DNA of 64,000 bases from Paenirhizobium daejeonense (GTDB taxonomy: Bacteria; Pseudomonadota; Alphaproteobacteria; Rhizobiales; Rhizobiaceae). Below are positions 33,667 through 40,309 of this stretch, piece after piece. Numbering within the stretch: position 1 is the stretch's first letter; every line of letters starts with the position of its first letter. The position numbers and the translations under genes are program-made. The notes beneath the pieces are model-generated. The model worked only from the letters and a program-made list of their open reading frames with translations, did no database searches and was not told where the DNA came from. The stretch is taken from the NCBI RefSeq assembly GCF_014280875.1, contig NZ_JACLAL010000009.1, forward strand, positions 172,621 to 236,620. Direction: 5' to 3'.

Positions 33667-34599
33667 ATGAGCCAGGAACCGAAACGCACCAACTTTCGCC
33701 ATGTCGAACTGGCGCAAAAAATACTGGATGTCGCCGGCGAGCGCGGAATGCTTCCCGGCGAACGGCTTGCCGAACAGGCCCTTGCCTCCCTGTGCAACGT
33801 CTCCAGAACCCCGATACGCAAGGCTTTGCAGATACTTGCCGAACGCGAACTGGTGACGGCGGACACGGATGGCGGCTATCTGCTTGCGATCGATCCCGTC
33901 GCCACGGCGCGTCTTGAGGACACCTCGGAAGGCGAAGGCGAAAATGAAATCTACGCCGCGATCCTGCGTGATCTTTCAGCCGGTCGGATCGGCGAAAGCC
34001 AGACGATCGCCGCCCTGCAGCGCCGCTACGAAGTCCCCCGGCAGACGGTACAAAATGCGCTGATGAAACTGGCGGAGGAAAGTCTCGCGGAGCGTGGTTC
34101 CGGTCAGCAATGGATGCTGAAACAGTTCGCCATCAGCGGCGATGCCACAGCCAAGAGCTATGAATTCCGTCTGGCGACCGAACCGCTGGCGCTGACACTG
34201 CCCGATTTCAAGCGCGATATCCCGGCTATGACGGCGCTGCGTCAATCCATGCTGATCCTGCGTGGTATGAACGAAACGACCTTTGACCGGAAACTCTTTG
34301 ACCGCACGGACTTCGATTTCCATCTGCTGATCGCCCGTTCCTGCGGCAATCCCTTCATGGCGGAAGCGCTCACCAACCATCACCGACGTCGGCGCGCGAC
34401 GCCTCCGACCGTGCACATCAACGCCTTCCGCTTGATGCAGTCGAACCTCGAACACATCCAGATCCTCGAGCAGATCGAGCGCGGCCAGATGGAGCTTGCC
34501 GCCGATCTCATGCGTGTGCATATACAGCTTTCCCAGACCCAGCGCCCCCGGCTTGCCGGTCGCGGCGTCCCTCCCGCCTTCAAGCTCGGCGCGCGTTAA
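33667..34599 (+). CDS. GntR/FadR-type regulator with two apparent winged-helix segments
   Basis: A protein of about 310 residues. The first DNA-binding segment is HVELAQKILDVAGERGMLPGERLAEQALASLCNVSRTPIRKALQILAERELVT; a second, less canonical one is IYAAILRDLSAGRIGESQTIAALQRRYEVPRQTVQNALMKLAEE. The rest resembles the FCD ligand domain (FDFHLLIARSCGNPFMAEAL, EHIQILEQIERGQMELAADLMRVHI). Starts at 33568 and 33637 are also open. It is divergent from the importer operon and 6 bases upstream of glycosyltransferase 2. It probably controls both arms. One canonical helix domain is normal for this family, so the second is noteworthy. Confidence 0.8.
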   Translation: MSQEPKRTNFRHVELAQKILDVAGERGMLPGERLAEQALASLCNVSRTPIRKALQILAERELVTADTDGGYLLAIDPVATARLEDTSEGEGENEIYAAILRDLSAGRIGESQTIAALQRRYEVPRQTVQNALMKLAEESLAERGSGQQWMLKQFAISGDATAKSYEFRLATEPLALTLPDFKRDIPAMTALRQSMLILRGMNETTFDRKLFDRTDFDFHLLIARSCGNPFMAEALTNHHRRRRATPPTVHINAFRLMQSNLEHIQILEQIERGQMELAADLMRVHIQLSQTQRPRLAGRGVPPAFKLGAR

Positions 34600-34605
34600 T
34601 CCTCC

Positions 34606-35904
34606 ATGACGCCAGTCAAAACCATCGCCCTCTTTCCCGAAGCGAGCTACGGCGCGGCGCTGAACTGCGTCGGCATCGCCCAGGAACTGCGTCGCATGGG
34701 ACATCGCCCGGTCTTTCTCTGTCATCCCGGTTTCAGCGGGGTTTTCGCGGAATACGGGTTTCCGGAATATCAGCTCACAGAGGCCGAGGCCGGAACTCAG
34801 ACAGACTGGAACGACTTCATCGAACGTCATCAGGATGCTTTCCGGCAGACACCGCTGGAGCAGGTCGAGAGCTATGTCGGCCCGACCTGGGACGCGATCG
34901 TGGACACCGCCATGCGCGTCGAGGAACCGCTGCGCCAGCTTCTCGTGCGGCTGAAACCGGATGCGATCGTGCTCGACAATGTCGTCATGTTTCCGGCCAT
35001 CGCGAATGCGGGCGTGCCCTGGATTCGTGTTGTCTCCTGCGCCGAAACGGAGATACCGGACGAGGACATGCCGCCCCATCTCTCCGGCTGCGGGGAAGAC
35101 GAACGCGCCGCATGGGCGGTTTATTCCGAGCGTTACGAGAAAACGGTCGCTCCCGCACACAAGCGTTTTTCCGCCTTTCTCGCGGATTGCGGCCTGAAAG
35201 CGCCGCAGACACCGATTTTCCTCGACGCCTCACCCTGGCTGAACCTGCTGCTTGCGCCCGAGATCATCCGGCATCGGCGTCGCCAGCCCCTCGATTCCGC
35301 ACGCTTCGTCTTCCTCGACGGCTGCGTTCGCCGTGAGGCGCCCTATACTCCGCCGCGCTTTGCGAGCCACAACGAGGCACCACTGGTGCTGACGAGCTTC
35401 GGCTCGCTCGGGGCCATGGACGTGGACATGACGAAGCGGATGATTTCCGTCTTTGCCACCCTGCCCTTCCGCTTCCTCGTCAATGCGGGTAACTGGCGGG
35501 AGGAATATCGCGAGGTGCCGGATAATGTCTTCATCGACAGCTGGTTCCCACAGCCCTCCGTAGTCGAACAGGCAAGCCTCTTCATACATCACGGTGGCAA
35601 TAATTCCTTCTGCGAGGCGCTTTATTACGGCGTCCCATCGCTCGTCATGCCCTATTGCTGGGACGGTCACGACAATGCGACGCGTGCCGCCGAAACCGGC
35701 GTCGGCCGAAAACTCGCTCGCTACAACTGGAGCGAGGACCAACTCGCCAGTGCGATAAGGGGACTTCTCGGCGACAGCGACATGCATGCGCGCCTGAAGG
35801 CCAATTCGGCCGGCATGCGCAAGGCTGCCGGCGTGACGCGGGCGGCGGAAGAAATCGTCAGGGTCGCGACCGGCGCCAAAGCTGCCGCGCGGGCTTCCAT
35901 CTGA
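34606..35904 (+). CDS. GT1-type (MGT-like) glycosyltransferase, copy 2
   Basis: A 432-residue paralogue of the protein at 28276. Shared segments in order include FPEA-(S/A)-(Y/F)GxALNxVGIAQ, PPHLSGCGE, LDGCVR or LEGCVR, SWFPQPSV, IHHGGNNSF and MPYxWDGHDNATR. These define the GT-B C-terminal donor site. It lies 6 bases after the GntR gene and 19 bases before aldehyde dehydrogenase 3. The retention of two copies in divergent arms of one regulon suggests two acceptors or a heteromer. No signal peptide is seen, so it acts in the cytoplasm. Confidence 0.83.
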   Translation: MTPVKTIALFPEASYGAALNCVGIAQELRRMGHRPVFLCHPGFSGVFAEYGFPEYQLTEAEAGTQTDWNDFIERHQDAFRQTPLEQVESYVGPTWDAIVDTAMRVEEPLRQLLVRLKPDAIVLDNVVMFPAIANAGVPWIRVVSCAETEIPDEDMPPHLSGCGEDERAAWAVYSERYEKTVAPAHKRFSAFLADCGLKAPQTPIFLDASPWLNLLLAPEIIRHRRRQPLDSARFVFLDGCVRREAPYTPPRFASHNEAPLVLTSFGSLGAMDVDMTKRMISVFATLPFRFLVNAGNWREEYREVPDNVFIDSWFPQPSVVEQASLFIHHGGNNSFCEALYYGVPSLVMPYCWDGHDNATRAAETGVGRKLARYNWSEDQLASAIRGLLGDSDMHARLKANSAGMRKAAGVTRAAEEIVRVATGAKAAARASI

Positions 35905-35923
35905 ACCTATCGGGAGACATCGA

Positions 35924-37405
35924 ATGCGTGACAGGCTCTTCATCGACGGCAAGTGGCAGGCCCCGGCGAAGGGCGGCACCTTCCCGGTCATCAACCCCGC
36001 AACCGAAGAGGTCGTGCATCAGGCGCCCGCCGGCACAAGGGAAGACATCGATGCTGCCGTGAAAGCAGCACGCCTTGCCTTCGACAAGGGACCATGGACG
36101 AGGCTTTCCGGCAAGGAACGCGGAGCGGTCCTGCGCCGTATTTCTGAGATCATTCTCGCCCGCAAGCTCGATCTTGCCCGGCTCGAAGTGATCGATAATG
36201 GCAAGCCCATGCCGGAAGCCGTCTGGGACGTGGAGGATACGGCAGGCTGCTTCGCCTTCTATGCCGGCCTCGCCGAGGAGATGGACGACAATCCGGAAGA
36301 AACGATCACGCTCGCAGAGCCCCGCTTCTCCTCTAAGGTCGTGCGGGAACCGATCGGCGTCGCCGGCGCGATCATCCCGTGGAACTATCCGCTGCTGATG
36401 GCCTCGTGGAAGGTAGCGCCGGCCCTTGCCGCCGGCTGCACCATGGTGCTGAAGCCTTCCGAGCTGACGCCGCTCACCGCGCTGGAACTGGGCGCAATCG
36501 TCGAGGAAGCGGGTCTTCCGGCCGGCGTGCTGAACATTGTGACGGGGCTAGGCGCGGAGGCCGGCCAGCCGCTTTCGGAACATCCCGGCGTCGACAAGCT
36601 CGCCTTCACCGGCTCCGTGCCGACAGGCGCGAAGATCATGGCGGCGGCGGCACGCGACATCAAGAATGTCAGCCTGGAACTCGGCGGCAAGTCGCCTTTC
36701 GTCGTCTTTGCCGACAGCGACATCGAGAAGGCCGTCGAATGGATCATGTTCGGCATCTTCTGGAATCAGGGGCAGGTCTGCTCGGCAACCTCGCGGGTTC
36801 TGGTGGAGGACAGTCTTTATCCGGCTCTCATGGAGCGGCTTGTCGCCGAATCCGCGAAAATCCGCATCGGCAACGGGCTTGAGGATAGAACGCTGCTCGG
36901 CCCGCTCGTCTCGAAGGGCCAGTATGACAAGGTTCTGGCCGCCATCGAACGCGGCAAGACGGAAGGTGCTGTCGTCGCCGGCGGCGGCAAGCGGCCCGCC
37001 GGTCTCGACAAGGGCTATTTCCTCGAGCCGACCATCCTCACCGACATGCCGGAGGATAGCTTCGTCTGGACCGAGGAGATCTTCGGCCCCGTCGTCTGCG
37101 TCAGACCGTTCAAGGACGAGGTGGATGCGATCCGCATGGCGAATGACAGCCGCTTCGGCCTCGCCGCCGCCGTCATGTCCAAGGACAAGGCCCGCTGCGA
37201 ACGGGTTGCGAAGGCCTTCCGCGCCGGGATCGTATGGATCAACTGCTCGCAGCCGACATTTACCGAAGCGCCATGGGGCGGCTACAAGCAGTCTGGCATC
37301 GGTCGCGAACTCGGCCGATGGGGGCTCTCCAACTATCTTGAGACCAAGCAGATCACCTCGTTCAATAGCGAGGAACCGTGGGGCTGGTACATAAAGCCGG
37401 CCTGA
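35924..37405 (+). CDS. Aldehyde dehydrogenase, copy 3 (betaine-aldehyde-dehydrogenase-like)
   Basis: A 493-residue enzyme: IIPWNYPLLMASWKVAPALAAG (oxyanion asparagine), FTGSVPTGAKI, LELGGKSPFVVFADSD (general base), NQGQVCSATSR (catalytic cysteine), EEIFGPVVCV and the C-terminal APWGGYKQSGIGRELG. This arrangement is typical of betaine or aminoaldehyde dehydrogenases. GGGAGA precedes the ATG at 35924. It follows glycosyltransferase 2 in the plus arm and would oxidise an aminoaldehyde released in the pathway, by inference from context. Confidence 0.9.
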   Translation: MRDRLFIDGKWQAPAKGGTFPVINPATEEVVHQAPAGTREDIDAAVKAARLAFDKGPWTRLSGKERGAVLRRISEIILARKLDLARLEVIDNGKPMPEAVWDVEDTAGCFAFYAGLAEEMDDNPEETITLAEPRFSSKVVREPIGVAGAIIPWNYPLLMASWKVAPALAAGCTMVLKPSELTPLTALELGAIVEEAGLPAGVLNIVTGLGAEAGQPLSEHPGVDKLAFTGSVPTGAKIMAAAARDIKNVSLELGGKSPFVVFADSDIEKAVEWIMFGIFWNQGQVCSATSRVLVEDSLYPALMERLVAESAKIRIGNGLEDRTLLGPLVSKGQYDKVLAAIERGKTEGAVVAGGGKRPAGLDKGYFLEPTILTDMPEDSFVWTEEIFGPVVCVRPFKDEVDAIRMANDSRFGLAAAVMSKDKARCERVAKAFRAGIVWINCSQPTFTEAPWGGYKQSGIGRELGRWGLSNYLETKQITSFNSEEPWGWYIKPA

Positions 37406-37572
37406 GGGCGGCGGGCACGCGTCAGCATGTTCGGGAACGACAGGGCAGCGAAATCGACAAGAAGCCTTCCCCAGACCGCAACCAACCATGTCTGACCGGA
37501 GCGACCCAGAGTGGATTGGAGATCGATCCGCGCCTGTCCGATACTGCCCAGGGTTTTCTATCGAAAACAAAC

Positions 37573-37605
37573 GGGACACGCGCGGCGGATAGCGCGCGTC
37601 CCTTT
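37573..37605 (+). terminator. Terminator-like hairpin after aldehyde dehydrogenase 3
   Basis: GGGACACGCGC and GCGCGCGTCCC form an 11-bp stem with one mismatch, followed by TTTC. It lies 170 bases after the stop codon. Confidence 0.4.
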
Positions 37606-37850
37606 CAATGTCCGAGACAGGGAAATCCTACGGACATTACCGACCTTCGACCGCGGGGTTCCGGACAAAGGTCGGCAAACGGAAAACTGCTGAAACGCGG
37701 CCTTTCACCATCTCCATTCGTTGCAGATGACGTAGGAAGCAGCGGAGCTGCGATGATCTCCACTCCGCCAATTCAAACTGCGCCCTCCGCAATGGTCATC
37801 GAACGAAACTGAATGGGCGGCTAGCAAAGAATGCCTCCTTCACCTCACCC

Positions 37851-37889
37851 ATCCTATATATACAAACGAAACGTTTGTATATATAGGAT
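37851..37889. promoter_or_regulatory. Perfect 18-bp palindrome, TetR-type operator
   Basis: ATCCTATATATACAAACG (37851-37868) and its exact inverse (37872-37889) flank AAA. The core TACAAACG-AAA-CGTTTGTA matches TACATACG-TAA-CGTTTGTA at 44928-44946 in 17 of 19 positions. Operators of AcrR/TtgR-type TetR proteins have this geometry. No intact gene starts immediately beside it. Confidence 0.65.
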
Positions 37890-38064
37890 GCATCGCTTTC
37901 GACGTGACGACGTCAGTATTGGCCTTATTAAAAATGGCTCTAGCGTCCGGGACAACCACTCAACAAGAAAGACTGAAAGGAGAAGACGGGACCGACCGCG
38001 AACGGACCCCTTCTTGGAAACTCGCCTCGTGTTCAGGGGGTCGTTTGCGGAAGCTGACGGAATC

Positions 38065-38517
38065 CTACGCGAAGGCCGCCGCTTTGGCTAACTCCGCCAT
38101 TTTCCGTATTGCTGACTGAAGCTGCTCATCGCCCATGTTGCGGGACAGCTCCGCTTTAGCCGCTTTCCATATGGGAAAGGCATCGACCATGAGGTTGCAC
38201 CCGGCATCGGTCAAGTTTAGCCGCTTTCCCAAGCGGCCACGTCCGCCTTCAGCGCGAACCAAACCTCGCGCCTCCAGGTTTCGAACATTTCGACTAAGCG
38301 TGGTCGCATCAACCCCTGCGCTGACCGCGAGATCAACGAGTGTAGCTCCCTCGCCCGCTCCGATCCCGACCAAGAGGCTGAACTGCTCGGCCGTCAGCCC
38401 GAAAGGCTTGAAGCAAGCGTTGTAATAGCGCGTGACTGCACGCGCTGCGGCACGGACCTGAAAGCCCGGACATTCCGCTGCAACGCCCTTCAAAAATTCT
38501 GGATCAAAACTGCTCAC
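38065..38517 (-). CDS. MarR-family transcriptional regulator
   Basis: A 150-residue winged-helix regulator: FSLLVGIGAGEGATLVDLAVSAGVDATTLSRNVRNLEARGLVRAEGGRGRLGKRLNLTDAG gives helices, recognition helix and wing in family order. It is divergent from the DUF1330 gene with only 63 bases between starts. It probably represses that gene and itself. Confidence 0.85.
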   Translation of the reverse strand: MSSFDPEFLKGVAAECPGFQVRAAARAVTRYYNACFKPFGLTAEQFSLLVGIGAGEGATLVDLAVSAGVDATTLSRNVRNLEARGLVRAEGGRGRLGKRLNLTDAGCNLMVDAFPIWKAAKAELSRNMGDEQLQSAIRKMAELAKAAAFA

Positions 38518-38529
38518 TGCTGCACCCTA

Positions 38530-38580
38530 GACAAGTCCATTATCTCCAAATACTGTATATGCATTATTAGGAGACTTGTC
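38530..38580. promoter_or_regulatory. Shared MarR/DUF1330 promoter with inverted repeat
   Basis: GACAAGTC (38530-38537) and GACTTGTC (38573-38580) are perfect inverted copies at the two ends of the divergent promoter, with CTCC/GGAG also mirrored inside. The right copy abuts the DUF1330 start codon. Confidence 0.45.
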
Positions 38581-38871
38581 ATGCCCGCGTACGTGCATAT
38601 AAATCTGCGTGTCATAGACCCCGCCAAGCAGGCGGCGCTCGCTCCACGCTTTCAGGCGGCCCTACAAGAGGCTGGTGGGCGTATTCTCCACTTCGGTCGT
38701 GTTGCGCAGGTTCTTGAAGGCGAAGACGCACCTCTGCCAATGGCCGGCGTGTTCGAGTTCCCGACCTTGGCCCAAGCGCTAACCTTCTACAATTCTGAGC
38801 GGTACGCGCCGATCAAGGCCGAACGTCGGGAAGCCCAGGAAGCGCGAATGTTCGTGGTCGAAGCCGGCTGA
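38581..38871 (+). CDS. DUF1330 family protein
   Basis: A 96-residue small ferredoxin-like-fold protein: AYVHINLRVIDPAKQAALAPRFQAALQEAGGRIL, GVFEFPTLAQALTFYNSERYAPIKAERREAQEARMFVVEAG. This is the DUF1330 pattern (dimeric alpha/beta barrel). No reaction is known for the family. It is paired divergently with a MarR regulator, which suggests induction by a small aromatic or reactive compound. Confidence 0.78.
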   Translation: MPAYVHINLRVIDPAKQAALAPRFQAALQEAGGRILHFGRVAQVLEGEDAPLPMAGVFEFPTLAQALTFYNSERYAPIKAERREAQEARMFVVEAG

Positions 38872-38905
38872 AGCACCCACGCCAAAGGAAGCACCCACGC
38901 CAAAG
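38870..38905. repeat. Exact tandem duplication of 18 bases
   Basis: GAAGCACCCACGCCAAAG occurs at 38870-38887 and again at 38888-38905. The first copy includes the last base of the DUF1330 coding region's stop. It is probably a recent slippage duplication. Confidence 0.85.
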
Positions 38906-39283
38906 ATTGAATATAGCAAGCTGCCCCGCATCGCTCGTTTCGCGTCGAATCCATGGTCGAACCCATGACCGAATTGTCGCCGGCCGCTACCAGACTTCGG
39001 AAAGCCTTTGCCGAAGTCGTCGGCGCCGTGCTCGACCACGAACCGCATACGTTGCACTGTCGCTGCTGGAGGAGGTCGTGATCCTGCACCACGGCTCGAA
39101 CAGTGCGGCGCATACCACCTTCTTGCGGCCAAACTCGAAGGGGCATCGCCATCGTCGTTCCCAGGCGGCTGGCAACGCTCGCCTATGGAAAATCGCGGTG
39201 CTGTTCCATCTGCACGAGGTCGGCTCGCGTCGAGCGAACCCATTCAGATCATGAGTTTAACCGATGATGAAAAAACTATCAGC
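38906..39283. other. Gene-free stretch between DUF1330 and tetR
   Basis: Several short frames are open on both strands, but none has a recognisable domain or ribosome binding site. It may hold remnants of a lost gene. I see no RNA gene or clear repeat in it. Confidence 0.5.
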
Positions 39284-39889
39284 TCATTTTGTAAGGCTGG
39301 CAAGGATCGTCCTGATATAGAGGCTACCGTCTGGGGAAATATTGAAGCCCCCTTTCCCCAATGCCCATTCGATGACGAGACCGCTGATGGTTGCACTCAC
39401 CATGGAAGCCGCCTTCTGGGGGGTCCATGGTGACGGCATGCCGGTATCGCGCTCCACCGCCTGAAAAATCCGGACGAAGATGCTGTTGATTTCCTCGCGG
39501 AAGGTGGAGCCGCCGGGCTCGTCCTTTTCGGAAAGTGCGATGTCCAATCGTATCATGCCGCGGATCAGACCCTGCTGACGTGGGTCGTTCTCCATCTGGT
39601 CGAAAATGTCCGCGATGATATCTCCGAGCTTCTTAAGGGAAGCCGCACCGTTATTCGGCGCAAGCTCATCAGCCAGTATGCGAAACGGCTCCTGCGCGGC
39701 ATCGCGCAAAGCGAGCAGAAGACCCTGCTTGTTCTTGAAATGCCAATGCACCGCCCCGCGCGTCACTCCGGCAAGTGCGGCAATCTCCTCCAGCGTTACA
39801 TCTTCGTAGCCCTTTTCGAGAAAAAGATCCTCGGCTGCCTGCAATATCTGCCGACTTGTCTCCGCTGCCTGCTCTTTCGTTCTCCTCAC
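39284..39889 (-). CDS. TetR-family regulator of RND efflux (AcrR/TtgR-like)
   Basis: A 201-residue protein. The N-terminal TetR domain reads TSRQILQAAEDLFLEKGYEDVTLEEIAALAGVTRGAVHWHFKNKQGLL, which is nearly canonical for the AcrR/TtgR group. The C-terminal ligand domain is helical (FREEINSIFVRIFQAVERDTGMP, MVSATISGLVIEWALG). It lies downstream of the RND operon on the same strand, the usual partner arrangement. The palindromes at 37851 and 44928 are its candidate operators. Confidence 0.88.
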   Translation of the reverse strand: MRRTKEQAAETSRQILQAAEDLFLEKGYEDVTLEEIAALAGVTRGAVHWHFKNKQGLLLALRDAAQEPFRILADELAPNNGAASLKKLGDIIADIFDQMENDPRQQGLIRGMIRLDIALSEKDEPGGSTFREEINSIFVRIFQAVERDTGMPSPWTPQKAASMVSATISGLVIEWALGKGGFNISPDGSLYIRTILASLTK

Positions 39890-40216
39890 GGTGTTTCTCC
39901 ATTTTCGTTTTTATTATTCGGCAAGCGAAAGGCCGGATATCCGGGAACGGACCAATACATTCCGTCGATAGCAGATAGGCCGCAGTTATCATTGACGAAA
40001 CGCCAGCGCGGCATACCTTTCCCGAACATGCTGTCAAGCTTTGCCAATCTTGCAAGGCAGATTCGGATGCCACCCGAAATTGACCTTGAGCATCCCTGAG
40101 GGACAGCTGCCTTCCATGTTGAAAGCTATTCATGCGCGAGGCTACGGCTCATACGCAAATACGGCCTTCCCGCTTTCGATAGTGGTTGATGAAAGCGTCG
40201 TTCCCGATCAGGTCGA

Positions 40217-40309
40217 TCAGAACTGAAAACCGATACGCCCCTCGAAGTTGAAGCGGGCGGTATCGCAGTCCCGGGTATACGCATACCCGGGACTGCGATT
40301 GGCAAAACC
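40217..40309 (-). pseudogene. Possible 3' fragment of an outer-membrane beta-barrel protein
   Basis: Reading the minus strand immediately after the RND stop, a frame without start codon ends FNFEGRIGFQF followed by TGA at 40219-40217. Alternating hydrophobic residues and a terminal phenylalanine are the signature of the last strand of outer-membrane porins. Only about 30 residues remain, so it would be a relic left by rearrangement. The call rests on one short pattern. Confidence 0.4.
40262..40299 (-). terminator. Very strong hairpin after the RND gene
   Basis: ATCGCAGTCCCGGGTAT (40262-40278) and its exact inverse (40283-40299) form a perfect 17-bp stem with a 4-base loop, 11 bases after the RND stop on the minus strand. 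No T-run follows, so termination would be stem-driven or it may block read-through to tetR. Confidence 0.55.

Larger units (their letters stand above)
37406..38064. other. Gene-poor stretch with a weak terminator and a palindrome
   Basis: No coding frame here is convincing. It holds a terminator-like hairpin GGGACACGCGC (37573-37583) / GCGCGCGTCCC (37592-37602) after aldehyde dehydrogenase 3, and the long operator-like palindrome at 37851-37889. Small frames after the palindrome (for example 37904-38119) have no recognisable protein character and overlap the MarR gene. Confidence 0.6.
39890..40309. other. Intergenic stretch between tetR and the RND gene
   Basis: It holds the tetR upstream region (AT-rich near 39905-39925), no supported gene, the long hairpin at 40262-40299 and a possible porin fragment ending at 40217. 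Frames seen here are short and lack family features. Confidence 0.5.

Noticed and set aside
37904..38119. Small plus-strand frame just after the TetR-type palindrome
   Set aside because: No protein signature or ribosome binding site, and its end overlaps the MarR gene; kept only as a possible transcript in the findings.
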